From contig NZ_JH719395.1 of the NCBI RefSeq assembly GCF_000271845.1, forward strand, positions 1,260,466-1,324,465: a stretch of DNA of 64,000 nucleotides, written 5' to 3'. Both the position numbers and the translations under genes were made by a program. The notes under the pieces are model-generated. The model saw only the letters and a program-made list of their open reading frames with translations, made no database searches and was not told where the DNA came from. Shown here one piece after another: positions 34,035-42,457 of this stretch; the first letter of the stretch is position 1; each line of letters opens with the position of its first letter. Source of the DNA: Rhizobium leguminosarum bv. trifolii WSM2297. GTDB taxonomy: Bacteria; Pseudomonadota; Alphaproteobacteria; Rhizobiales; Rhizobiaceae.

Positions 34035-34059
34035 GGGAACGTCCTGCGCTACATGGCGT
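34035..34059 (+). promoter_or_regulatory. EcfG-type general stress promoter upstream of mgtC
   Basis: GGAAC (34035-34039), a 16-base spacer and CGTT (34056-34059) match the alphaproteobacterial EcfG consensus exactly. The first start codon downstream is at 34096. Confidence 0.75.
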
Positions 34060-34095
34060 TTAGACCCCTGATGCATCGAGACTAAGGAGGATCGC

Positions 34096-34158
34096 ATGCC
34101 CGGCGAGCAGCGGAAAGGCCGCGACGAAGTCTGGAGCGAGACATGCCTTCATTCCTGA
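34096..34158 (+). CDS. Twenty-residue leader peptide overlapping mgtC
   Basis: A short frame MPGEQRKGRDEVWSETCLHS preceded by an excellent AAGGAGG at optimal spacing. Its stop codon (34156-34158) lies 13 bases inside mgtC, whose ATG is at 34143. The frame starts 37 bases after the EcfG promoter. It may couple translation to mgtC or act as a regulatory leader; mgtC of Salmonella also has leader peptides, though unrelated in sequence. Confidence 0.55.
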   Translation: MPGEQRKGRDEVWSETCLHS

Positions 34159-34862
34159 CCGACGCCATGCCGCTGACGCCGAGCTGGTGGGATATCGCCG
34201 CCCGCATCGCAATGACGGTGGTTGCCGGCGGTCTCATCGGCCTCGATCGCGAGCGCGGCGGCCACGCCGCGGGCTTCAGGACCACCATCCTGGTGGCGCT
34301 CGCAGCCTGCATCGCGATGGTCCAGGCAAATCTGCTTCTCTCGACCTACGGCAAAACGCTGAGTTTTTTCACGCAGATGGACGTGCTGCGCTTTCCCCTC
34401 GGCGTCCTCACAGGCGTCGGCTTCATCGGCGGCGGAGCAATCCTCAGGCGCGGCGACATGATGACCGGCGTCACCACCGCGGCAACCCTATGGTTCATGA
34501 CGGTGGTCGGCCTCTGCTTCGGCGGCGGTCAGATCGTCACCGGGACGGCGGCGACCGTGATCGCCTTCATCGTGCTGTCGCCGCTGAAACGTCTGGACAC
34601 CTGGCTGCGCTGCGAACGAAAGGCAACGCTCGTCGTCTACGGCTCGAATTCCGATATTCCCGACTTGTCGAATGTGCTGGAAGCTCTCGAATGCAGCGCA
34701 TTTTTCGTCTCGCTGGGACAGACCGGAGATGGCCGGATCGGGGTGACGTTCGAATTGCGCTGGCTGGCGAAAGATCAGGATGCGTCCGCACGCGCAATCC
34801 TTTTTGCGGTCTCCGAGACGCGCGAGGTCGCGAATTTCTCGATGCATTCGACGACGACGTGA
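34143..34862 (+). CDS. mgtC: MgtC/SapB-family membrane protein
   Basis: A 239-residue protein with four to five membrane segments and the MgtC signature GGLIGLDRERGGHAAGFRTT, then GVGFIGGGAILRRGDMMTGV. A soluble C-terminal domain of about 80 residues follows. MgtC proteins help growth in low magnesium or inside hosts, partly by affecting F1Fo ATPase. The exact EcfG promoter and the overlapping leader frame point to stress control here. Confidence 0.92.
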   Translation: MPSFLTDAMPLTPSWWDIAARIAMTVVAGGLIGLDRERGGHAAGFRTTILVALAACIAMVQANLLLSTYGKTLSFFTQMDVLRFPLGVLTGVGFIGGGAILRRGDMMTGVTTAATLWFMTVVGLCFGGGQIVTGTAATVIAFIVLSPLKRLDTWLRCERKATLVVYGSNSDIPDLSNVLEALECSAFFVSLGQTGDGRIGVTFELRWLAKDQDASARAILFAVSETREVANFSMHSTTT

Positions 34863-34899
34863 ACCGGACGGGCCGCCGTCGCGGCCCCTGTTCTTCGGC

Positions 34900-35085
34900 C
34901 TATTTGGAGGCGTGCTCCGGTTTCCCCTTTCTTTTGGTGGATGCGAACTCCTCGAGTTGCTTCTCGCTCATGGATTCCTCCATCTGCTTCGAAGCACCTT
35001 TGAGTTCCTTCTTGGGCGTCTCACCGCGCTTGGCCGAGAGTGCGGCACCCGCCGCCTTCTGCTGCGCCTTGGACTTGGCTGGCAT
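34900..35085 (-). CDS. DUF3008 small lysine-rich protein
   Basis: A 61-residue charged protein, MPAKSKAQQKAAGAALSAKR and a tail with MSEKQLEEFAST, matching the DUF3008 family. It is probably unstructured. It follows the HVA1-family gene on the same strand, 32 bases after it, and is likely in the same stress operon. Confidence 0.85.
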   Translation of the reverse strand: MPAKSKAQQKAAGAALSAKRGETPKKELKGASKQMEESMSEKQLEEFASTKRKGKPEHASK

Positions 35086-35117
35086 ATCGATCTCCTTTTC
35101 GTTGGGATCAGCCGCCC

Positions 35118-35327
35118 TCAACGCTTCCTGAGTTCATCTGGCTTGTGTGCGGCGCGTTTTCCCGATTTGTCGCTCTCGACGATATATTGCGGTTCCGCCA
35201 CCGACGCCTTCACCTTCTGACCTTTGATCTTCGTTGGGCTGGTCTGCTTCTTCACCACTCTGCCCTCGGTTTCTCCCTGGCTGGTATCCCAGCTCACTTC
35301 GTCACCCGTTTTCAACTGCTTGGACAT
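35118..35327 (-). CDS. HVA1/DUF2945 Tudor-like small protein
   Basis: A 69-residue protein with the DUF2945 pattern KTGDEVSWDTSQGETEGRV, KKQTSPTKIKGQKVKAS, and a C-terminal PQYIVESDKSGKRAAHKPDE. It forms a small beta barrel. The family often accompanies DUF3008 and DUF2171 genes in stress clusters. The start at 35325-35327 is the family start. Confidence 0.87.
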   Translation of the reverse strand: MSKQLKTGDEVSWDTSQGETEGRVVKKQTSPTKIKGQKVKASVAEPQYIVESDKSGKRAAHKPDELRKR

Positions 35328-35379
35328 GTAGGCCCCTTGCGGCGAGGAGGCTGCGGCATAGGCCGCAGCCGACCGCTCG

Positions 35380-35613
35380 TCAGTTGATGGTGGCCCACTG
35401 GCTGCGAACATCCCTGGCGTTCTTCGACAGGTGAACATGTGCATCGACGTGATCGACCCAATCGATCGGGATCAGGTGGTGCTTGCCGTCTTCCGAGTCG
35501 GTCTTCGTCAGCTTGATGCGGGTGGGACCGTCGAGATGATCGACCGTCCCCATATGGGTGCCGTCGGCAGCCCGCACTTCCATATGTTCTTGGATCTGGT
35601 CTGCGGAAATCAT
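35380..35613 (-). CDS. DUF2171 domain protein
   Basis: A 77-residue protein with ADQIQEHMEVRAADGTHMGT and RIKLTKTDSEDGKHHLIPID, the PRC-barrel-like DUF2171 pattern. An AAAGGAGG ribosome binding site precedes the ATG. An exact EcfG-type promoter lies upstream. It leads the DUF2171-HVA1-DUF3008 unit. Confidence 0.88.
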   Translation of the reverse strand: MISADQIQEHMEVRAADGTHMGTVDHLDGPTRIKLTKTDSEDGKHHLIPIDWVDHVDAHVHLSKNARDVRSQWATIN

Positions 35614-35651
35614 CGTTTCCTCCTTTGCGTCATTGTCAGCTACGAAACGGC

Positions 35652-35676
35652 AACGACGTGGCGCGGACTTGGTTCC
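35652..35676 (-). promoter_or_regulatory. EcfG-type general stress promoter for the DUF2171 unit
   Basis: On the minus strand GGAAC, a 16-base spacer and CGTT, an exact consensus match, 39 bases before the DUF2171 start codon. Confidence 0.78.
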
Positions 35677-35893
35677 GATGCTTCTTGCCGCAGCGAATTA
35701 TCGTGGCCGGGACCGGGCTCGAGATGCCACCCGACTGCCCGGCAAAGGCGCAGCGATCATTCAATATCTCTGATGTTATCCATAAGCTCTATTCGTTTGA
35801 ATGATGAGTTCCCGAGGCCCATATTAGGATCGTGGACATGGACGAACCTCCCATCAACGACCATGCCCCTGACCCTTAGAAAGGAACCGGACA

Positions 35894-36094
35894 ATGACCA
35901 CGCTCACCTATCGCGGTGGCGGCAAGCCCCTCACCTCCGGCCACGGCCATTTCGATCTGACGCATTATGCCCGCAGGCTTGTGCTCGCCTGGACACGCTG
36001 GCAGACCGCCCGTGAGATCGAAGCCATGCCCTTCGACATCCGCAAGGACATCGGCTGGCCGAGCGCGGACGATAACAAACACCGGACCGTATAA
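35894..36094 (+). CDS. DUF1127-like small protein
   Basis: A 66-residue protein. The C-terminal half, WTRWQTAREIEAMPFDIRKD followed by IGWPSADD, is close to the DUF1127 consensus (RELxxLxDxxLxDIGL). DUF1127 proteins in alphaproteobacteria affect RNA turnover and phosphate or carbon metabolism. An AAAGGAACC lies before the ATG. Confidence 0.8.
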   Translation: MTTLTYRGGGKPLTSGHGHFDLTHYARRLVLAWTRWQTAREIEAMPFDIRKDIGWPSADDNKHRTV

Positions 36095-36376
36095 TGAATG
36101 CGACATTCCTCCCGAGATGAGGGCGGCGTTTGCATCACGCAACGCCGCCTTTTTCTTGGTCTGAGCGTCCCTTCTGCGGCCGTTGTCGGCCTTGAATTTC
36201 AGTCGCCAATCAGCTTGTTCTTTGCCAAACCCGCGGCCATTCCGGCGGCTTGACCAGTCAAATCGCGGTCAATGTCGCATATTTGCTCTTCCCGGCCGCA
36301 TTTTTCCATGCCAGTGTCGCTTTCAGGACATCAGCGCGACGCATTCCGCGCAACCAATACGCATCGCCCCTCGAGC

Positions 36377-37408
36377 ATGGATTTCGCTATGAACAGGATG
36401 CAGATCAAGAAGCGTTCACTGGTCTTCTTTATGGTACCGCAATTCACCATGCTCCCCTTCTCGGCGGCCGTGGACACGTTGCGTATCGCCAATCGCATGC
36501 TCGGCTACCAGGCCTATACCTGGCGGCTTGCCTCCCTCGACGGGGAAAAGGTCTATTCCTCCTGCGGCATTGGCGTCGAGGCTAATTCCTCGCTCGCCGA
36601 AGAGCGCCGCCATCTCGGTGGCGAAAACCGGCCGGGCATGGTGCTCGTCTGTTCCGGCATCGATGTCGAGCAGTTCAATAACAAATCGGTCAATGCCTGG
36701 CTGCGCGAATGCTACAATCGCGGCGTTGCAGTCGGCAGCCTCTGTACGGGCGCGCATGTGCTGGCTCAGGCCGGGCTCCTCAACGGCAAGCGCTGCGCCA
36801 TCCACTGGGAAAACCTGCCGGGCTTCTCCGAAGCCTTTCCGCAGGCCGAGGTCTATGCCGATCTCTATGAGATCGACGGCAATCTCTATACCTGCGCCGG
36901 CGGCACCGCCTCGCTCGACATGATGCTGAACCTCGTCGGCGAGGATTTCGGCGAAAGCCTCGTCAACCGCATCTGCGAGCAGCACCTGACCGACCGCGTG
37001 CGCAACCCGCACGACCGCCAGCGCCTGCCGCTGCGCGCCCGCCTCGGCGTGCAGAACGCCAAGGTGCTATCGATCATCGAACTGATGGAAGGCAATCTGG
37101 CCGAGCCGCTGTCGCTGATCGAGATCGCCGACGGCGCCGGCCTTTCCCGCCGCCAGATCGAACGGCTGTTCCGCCAGGAGATGGGCCGCTCACCCGCCCG
37201 CTACTATCTGGAAATCCGCCTCGACCGCGCCCGCCACCTGCTGGTGCAGTCCTCGATGCCCGTCGTCGAAGTCGCGGTCGCCTGCGGCTTCGTCTCGGCT
37301 TCGCATTTCTCAAAGTGTTATCGCGAACTCTACCATCGCTCGCCGCAGCAGGAGCGCGCCGAGCGCAAGATGACTATGGCGACGGCAAGGCAGGCGGTCG
37401 CGGCCTAA
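36377..37408 (+). CDS. GlxA-type AraC-family regulator with amidotransferase-like domain
   Basis: A protein of about 343 residues. The N-terminal DJ-1/PfpI-like domain has SLVFFMVPQFTMLPFSAAVD and the conserved cysteine in GSLCTGAHVLAQAGLLNGKR. The C-terminal AraC domain has two helix-turn-helices, LSLIEIADGAGLSRRQIERL and VVEVAVACGFVSASHFSKCY. GlxA/GbdR-like proteins control betaine, carnitine or arginine use. ATG codons at 36377, 36389 and 36398 are all possible starts. It stands alone; the 282 bases before it hold nothing else recognisable. Confidence 0.9.
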   Translation: MDFAMNRMQIKKRSLVFFMVPQFTMLPFSAAVDTLRIANRMLGYQAYTWRLASLDGEKVYSSCGIGVEANSSLAEERRHLGGENRPGMVLVCSGIDVEQFNNKSVNAWLRECYNRGVAVGSLCTGAHVLAQAGLLNGKRCAIHWENLPGFSEAFPQAEVYADLYEIDGNLYTCAGGTASLDMMLNLVGEDFGESLVNRICEQHLTDRVRNPHDRQRLPLRARLGVQNAKVLSIIELMEGNLAEPLSLIEIADGAGLSRRQIERLFRQEMGRSPARYYLEIRLDRARHLLVQSSMPVVEVAVACGFVSASHFSKCYRELYHRSPQQERAERKMTMATARQAVAA

Positions 37409-37467
37409 GGGTTTGAAAGCAAGAGTGCGCCGCCTGAAGTGAAAGGGCGGCGGCTCGCCCGAACGCT

Positions 37468-38799
37468 CTACTGCGCCGCTTCTTCCGTCATCCTGGCGTC
37501 GGAATAGACCTGGTTGCGGCCTCTATGCTTGGCCATGTAGAGGAATTGGTCGGCGGCATTGAGGTAGTTCTCGAAGGTCTCGTAGCCGCCGATCTCGGCG
37601 ATGCCGATCGAAATCGTGACGCCGAGTTCCTCGTCGTCGGCGGTGACCTTCAGCCGGGAAATGTCCGAGCGGATCTCGTCGCAGAGCTTGGTTGCGGCGA
37701 GGGAATCCATCTGCGGGAAGAGGATGGCGAATTCTTCGCCGCCCAGCCGCGAGAGAAGATTGTCGCTGCCTTCGAAGATCGTGAACAGTCTGTTTGCGAC
37801 AGCCTTCAGCACCTTGTCGCCGATCTCGTGGCCATAGGTATCATTCAGCCGCTTGAAATGATCGATATCGAGAATGGCCACCGAACTCGGCACTTTCAGC
37901 CGCAGACACTCGTTCACCAGCTTCGGGCCGTTGTCGTAAAAATAGCGGCGGTTATAGAGGCCGGTCAGGTAGTCGCAGGCCGCCGCCGCCCTCAGCTGCC
38001 GCATCTGCGTCAGCGTTTCGGCATTGTTGGCGATGCGGCATTGCAGTTCCTCGGCGACGAAGGGCCGGTAGACGAAATCGCTGGCACCGGCCTTGAGAAA
38101 ACTCGCAGACAGCATGCGGTCGCTGGAGGAGGAAACACCGATGACGCGCAGCCGATCCGAACCGAAGCGATGGCGGATGCGCCGCGTCAGCTCGTAGCCG
38201 CTCATATCGGGCATGTTGTGGTCGGTGACCACGAGTTCGATATCGGTGTAGGCTTCGAGTGCTGCCAGCGCCTCGAGCCCCGAGCTTGCCTCGATGACCA
38301 GATATTGCTGTGCCTTCAAGAGGTCGACGAGCACCTGGCGCGCCGAGGCGACGTCGTCGACGACCAGCACCCGCGTCTTGCGGTTGGAGATCGCCCGCCG
38401 GACAGTGGAGACCAGGTTGTCGAGCGCGAATTCATTGTCCTTGAGGACATAATCGATGACATTGCGCTCCATGATCTTGTTGCGCGTGTTGAGATCGAAT
38501 GTCGCGGTGAAGACGATCGCCGGGATATCGTGCTCGATCGTGCAGTCGAGCGCCTCGCCATAGGGCGAATCCGGCAGGTTGAGATCGACGACGGCTATGG
38601 TGTAGCCGTGACCTTCCTCGGCAAGTTCTTCGCGAAGCGCCTTCAGCGACGGGCAGGATTTGACTGCAAGGCCGAGTTCCGTCTGGAACCGATGACAGAG
38701 CACGGCGGAAAACATCCGGGAATCCTCAACCAGAAGTAGCTTAAGCCCGCCGGAGCGCAGCCCGATGCCATCTCGCTGAAAATCCGCTTGAAAAGCCAC
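37468..38799 (-). CDS. Double-receiver diguanylate cyclase (PleD-like)
   Basis: A 443-residue response regulator: receiver 1 (about 19-140, phospho-acceptor Asp72 in VVDLNLP), receiver 2 (about 142-265, Asp in VVTDHNMPD), then a GGDEF domain with RLGGEEFAILFP. It should make cyclic di-GMP when activated. The inhibitory RxxD site is not present; the position reads EGSD. A GTG at 38797-38799 with GGGGGAG upstream is the best start. The receiver pair is clearly paralogous to the neighbouring gene at 38986. Confidence 0.9.
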   Translation of the reverse strand: MAFQADFQRDGIGLRSGGLKLLLVEDSRMFSAVLCHRFQTELGLAVKSCPSLKALREELAEEGHGYTIAVVDLNLPDSPYGEALDCTIEHDIPAIVFTATFDLNTRNKIMERNVIDYVLKDNEFALDNLVSTVRRAISNRKTRVLVVDDVASARQVLVDLLKAQQYLVIEASSGLEALAALEAYTDIELVVTDHNMPDMSGYELTRRIRHRFGSDRLRVIGVSSSSDRMLSASFLKAGASDFVYRPFVAEELQCRIANNAETLTQMRQLRAAAACDYLTGLYNRRYFYDNGPKLVNECLRLKVPSSVAILDIDHFKRLNDTYGHEIGDKVLKAVANRLFTIFEGSDNLLSRLGGEEFAILFPQMDSLAATKLCDEIRSDISRLKVTADDEELGVTISIGIAEIGGYETFENYLNAADQFLYMAKHRGRNQVYSDARMTEEAAQ

Positions 38800-38985
38800 A
38801 GCCGCTACTCCCCCATGCGCCCTCTGGCCTCGACTCGGCCCTCTCCCCGGCGGGGCGGACGATAACCGAGAGGCCTGCGCGCGTGAAGGGGACAAATGAC
38901 GGCGTTACTTATAATTGCAGAAATTCGATAACGGCCTACGACCGTCATCTCCGCCCCCCTGGCGAAGCCGATACTGGAAGGGCCG

Positions 38986-39816
38986 TCAGGCAACCGCCCG
39001 CTCCCTGCGCATCGACTGGATTTGCAAGAGCGTATCGAGGTTCTGGTTGACGCGGCAGTAGAACTCCTCGTCGATGAAGGGGCGCAGCATGAAGTCATTG
39101 CCGCCCGCCTTCAGGAACCGCGCCGAAAGCAACCGGTTCGAGGAGGAGGAAACGCCGATGATGCGCAGCTCGTGCGAACCGATGTTGGAGCGGATGCGCC
39201 GCGTCAGCTCGAAGCCGTCGATGTCGGGCATGTTGTAGTCGGTGATCATCAGGCCGATATCGCGGTTGGCTTTCAGGATCTCCAGGGCCTTGGCGCCGTT
39301 CTCGGCGACGCTGACGCGGAAATTATAACGCTTCAGCCGGCTCGACAGCAGGGCGCGCGCCGTCGCGCTATCGTCGACGATCAGCACGTGATGGCGGTGG
39401 TTGGTCAGGAACCGGCAGATCGATTCCGCCAGAAGGTCGACGGCGAAGATATTGTCCTTGAGGATATAGTCGACAATGTCCTTGGCCATCAGCTTGTCGC
39501 GCATGCCTTCCTGGAAGGTGCCGGTGAAGACGATAGTCGGGATCGAGAGGTCGACCAGATATTCGAGCGCTTCGCCGTTTTCGGCACCCGGCAGGTTGAT
39601 GTTCGAGATCGCCAGGGTGATCGGCTCGGAAGACTTGTCGTAGGAATACTGCAGATCCTCGAAGCTGCGGCAGATCTCGACCTCAATGTCGAACAGCTCC
39701 TTCAGGCGTTTGCTGATCATCGAGGTGAATACGTTGGAATCTTCCGCGACAAGAATACGCGCGCCGGCAAACATCTCCCCGGAATATTGCATCCCCGAAA
39801 TACCTAGAAACGCCAT
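38986..39816 (-). CDS. Double-receiver response regulator without output domain
   Basis: A 276-residue protein with two receiver domains and no effector. It aligns along its whole length with the receiver pair of the adjacent PleD-like protein (shared GVSSSSxRxLSAxFLKAG and KDNxFAxDxL). In receiver 1 the phospho-acceptor position is Asn72 (ISNINLP) where the paralogue has Asp72, so this domain probably cannot be phosphorylated. Receiver 2 keeps Asp in MITDYNMPD. It is upstream of the cyclase on the same strand and may be a signalling partner. Confidence 0.88.
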   Translation of the reverse strand: MAFLGISGMQYSGEMFAGARILVAEDSNVFTSMISKRLKELFDIEVEICRSFEDLQYSYDKSSEPITLAISNINLPGAENGEALEYLVDLSIPTIVFTGTFQEGMRDKLMAKDIVDYILKDNIFAVDLLAESICRFLTNHRHHVLIVDDSATARALLSSRLKRYNFRVSVAENGAKALEILKANRDIGLMITDYNMPDIDGFELTRRIRSNIGSHELRIIGVSSSSNRLLSARFLKAGGNDFMLRPFIDEEFYCRVNQNLDTLLQIQSMRRERAVA

Positions 39817-40132
39817 AGCAAACCTTTGATGTAAAATCTGTCCCCGGATCAATTTGGTACATCAATTGATTTGAGTAATTATTAATCGGCCCGCCGGGAT
39901 ATGAAACGAAGAAGCGGCTCGATGGCACCGCCTCCGATTTCTTGCAGATATGATTAAGAAATCAGGCGCGAAGCGCCGCATTCTCGGCCATCGATCGGCT
40001 TTCGCCGAAAACCGTCGCATGACAGGCCGTGCCGAGGATCTTGATCTTCAGCCCCGCCGGCCCTCGACTGGCAGAGATTAGACGAAGCGATTATAAACGA
40101 GCGATCGACCCGACCCCGCTGAGGTTCGCCCC
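39817..40132. other. Gap with a possible coding remnant
   Basis: On the minus strand 39962-40090 is open for about 42 codons and reads like the C-terminal end of a protein (LKIKILGTACHATVFGESRS, then MAENAALRA and a stop), but has no start codon and is preceded by a stop. It may be the remnant of a gene. The rest is the AT-rich promoter region of the double-receiver gene. Confidence 0.35.
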
Positions 40133-41114
40133 ATGACCCATTCCGACCCAGTGATCGAATGGCTCCTCGACTCCGATCCCTCGATCCGCTGGCAGGTGAT
40201 GCGCGACCTGCTCGACCTGCCCGCGCGGGAATGGATGACCGAGCGGGCCAGGGTGGAGAGCGATGGCTGGGGCGCCAGGCTGCTCTCCTGCCAGGATGCG
40301 GACGGACAATGGGCGGGCGGTGCCTTCATCCCCGTCGGTTTCGACGAGCAGCAGTGGCGTGAGCATGGCCAGCCCTGGACGGCCACGAGTTTTTCGCTCT
40401 CGCAACTCAGGGAATTCGGTCTCGATCCATCCTCCGAGCGGGCGAAACGCACCGTCGAACTGATCGGCGCCAACGCCCGCTGGGAGGAAGGCGGCCAGCC
40501 GTTCTGGCAAGGCGAAGTCGAAGAGTGCATCAACGGCCGGACCGTTGCCGACGGCGCTTATTTCGGCATCGACGTCTCCCCCATCGTCGACAGGCTGACC
40601 AGCGAGCGTCTTGAGGACGGCGGTTGGAACTGCGAGAGGATCAACGGCTCTCACCGCTCGTCTTTCGCCAGCACCATCAATGTGCTGGAAGGCCTGCTGG
40701 AATTCGAGAGATCGACCGGCGGCACGCCGCAATCCCGAGAGGCGCGTAGAACGGGCGAAGAGTTCCTGCTCGAGCGCCACCTCTTCCGGCGTCTCGCCAC
40801 CGGCGAGCCGGCCGACAAAAATTTCCTGCAGTTCCTGCACCCGAACCGCTGGCGCTACGACGTTCTGCGCGCCCTCGATTATTTCCGCGCCAGCGCCGTC
40901 CTGACCGCCGCCGCTCCCGATCCCCGCCTCGGTGAGGCGATCGACTATCCGCTCCCGGCGCCTTCAGGACGGTCGCTGGGCACTCGACTGGAGCCTGTCG
41001 GGGCGTGTGTGGTTCCAAGTCGACGACGGACATGGCGAGCCCTCGCGATGGATCACGCTCCGCGCGATGCGGGCGCTCAAATGGTGGGACGGTCAGCTCT
41101 CAATCGATACCTGA
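40133..41114 (+). pseudogene. Squalene-cyclase/prenyltransferase-repeat protein, frameshifted near 40950
   Basis: The product has alpha-toroid repeats with motifs such as LLSCQDADGQWAGGAF and LTSERLEDGGWNCERINGSH, as in squalene-cyclase-like proteins that lack a clear substrate. The intact frame runs into arginine/proline-rich sequence after AIDYP near 40950. The expected end lies in another frame, RSRRLQDGRWALDWSLSG through WITLRAMRALKWWDG, with its stop at 41112-41114. A two-base loss or one-base gain near 40948-40955 explains it. The unshifted frame would run on to 41203 into the convergent tetR gene. Confidence 0.78.
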
Positions 41115-41711
41115 CGCCAAGCCCAGCGCGCGCAGGAAATGCGTCTCGATCTTGCGCAGCAATTCGGCGCGATCAGCGGGTGTTTCGTCGATGGGCTGAT
41201 TGACCACGCCGTGCAGGGCATTGAACAGAAACACTGCCGTAAAGCCGGGGTCATCGACCGACCAAGCTTTTCCAGCTGCCCCGGCGGCAAGCAGTTCGCT
41301 CAGATGGTCTATCAGGATGTTGCGTGAAAGCCCTTCCCGCGTTGCGGGGGCTGTCGCCACGAAGACGAGATGATGCAGTCCGCCCGCGTCGAGATAACCC
41401 GTGGCGCACGCAGTCGACCACGCGGCGAGCTTGCCGCGCCAATCCTGGCCCTTCCTGCTTTCGACCGCCGCGACGATGCCATCCAGCACACCCTGCACGA
41501 AACGAGCGCGTAGCCCTTCCAGAACATCGGCCTTCGAAGAGAAGTGCAGGTAGAACGTGCCCTTGGCGACCCCTGCTCCCGTAGTGATCTCCTCGATCGT
41601 GGTCTGCTCCAGACCATTCTGCAGAAACAGCCATTCGGCCGAGGCCATGAGCTCGTCACGCCGCTCTTCGGCGGGCTTGGTTCTCGGCTTTGAAACGGGG
41701 TTGTCTGACAT
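41100..41711 (-). CDS. TetR-family repressor
   Basis: A 203-residue TetR protein. The N-terminal domain has RRDELMASAEWLFLQNGLEQ then TTIEEITTGAGVAKGTFYLH. The ligand domain is not diagnostic. It lies 10 bases after the DinB-family gene on the same strand, and a perfect inverted repeat upstream of that gene is a likely operator, so the pair is probably autorepressed. The 3' end overlaps the repaired squalene-cyclase-like gene by about 15 bases. Confidence 0.9.
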   Translation of the reverse strand: MSDNPVSKPRTKPAEERRDELMASAEWLFLQNGLEQTTIEEITTGAGVAKGTFYLHFSSKADVLEGLRARFVQGVLDGIVAAVESRKGQDWRGKLAAWSTACATGYLDAGGLHHLVFVATAPATREGLSRNILIDHLSELLAAGAAGKAWSVDDPGFTAVFLFNALHGVVNQPIDETPADRAELLRKIETHFLRALGLASGID

Positions 41712-41721
41712 CAGGACAGAT

Positions 41722-42231
41722 CTACTCGTGTTGACGGCGCGCCGGGTCGGTCCTGTGCAGATAGCCGGCAAACACGTCGCGCATGGCGGTGCTCTCGATA
41801 TCGGGCAGCAGACGACCGACCTCACCGCGATGATAACCGGCATGCGTCACCACATGGGCCAGCATCTCCTCGCGCGACATTCGCCCGCGCCCGCCATCGG
41901 TAAAGGTGAAATCGACGACCTCCTCCAACTCCTCGGGCGTCAGGCGTGAGGTGTAAGCCATATACCATCGGTCCGTCTCCCGGATGTCCGAAGCCAGCAG
42001 CGCCAAGGGCGGCGCCTCGCTGCTCCAGCTTGCTGCATAGGAGTGTGGCTGCCGCTGAAGATTGGCGGCGAAGATGCGGTCGACGAGATGGGCATGGTTG
42101 AGTACACGAAGAGCTGAGGAAAACGCCTCGGATCGTGCCTCCGCGCCGAGCCCGTTCAGGGCGTCGAGAAGCTCGTCGTCGGTGCTGGCTTTGTATTGAA
42201 ACAGGGAGTTCAACAGGGTCTGCGCGCTCAT
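41722..42231 (-). CDS. DinB/YfiT-family putative metalloenzyme
   Basis: A 169-residue four-helix protein. The metal-site histidines are visible as LNHAHLVDRIF near residue 45 and HVVTHAGYHRGEVGRLL near residue 125. The family includes thiol-dependent transferases such as bacillithiol or mycothiol S-transferases. The ATG at 42229-42231 (MSAQTLLNSLFQYK) is the family-like start. It leads a two-gene unit with tetR. Confidence 0.88.
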   Translation of the reverse strand: MSAQTLLNSLFQYKASTDDELLDALNGLGAEARSEAFSSALRVLNHAHLVDRIFAANLQRQPHSYAASWSSEAPPLALLASDIRETDRWYMAYTSRLTPEELEEVVDFTFTDGGRGRMSREEMLAHVVTHAGYHRGEVGRLLPDIESTAMRDVFAGYLHRTDPARRQHE

Positions 42232-42288
42232 GACGATCTCCGGGCGGTGAACGGGTGATGCCGGAATCAGGCCGGCAATCATCTCTAA

Positions 42289-42311
42289 TTGACTGACTGA
42301 TGGTCAGTCAA
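42289..42311. promoter_or_regulatory. Probable TetR operator upstream of the DinB-tetR unit
   Basis: TTGACTGAC (42289-42297) and GTCAGTCAA (42303-42311) form a perfect 9-base inverted repeat with a 5-base spacer, 58 bases before the DinB start codon. Confidence 0.82.
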
Positions 42312-42457
42312 TGCCATCTAGACGTTTCATATCGATGCACAGCGGTGCAAACGAGACCCAAGAATTGGCCCCTCCGGGCCGTGATGATATGGTGGCCGAA
42401 CTCTCTCGGCTGGCCTCGGCCTAATCTGTGTACCTGCAATCAAGGAAGGGAACTGCA

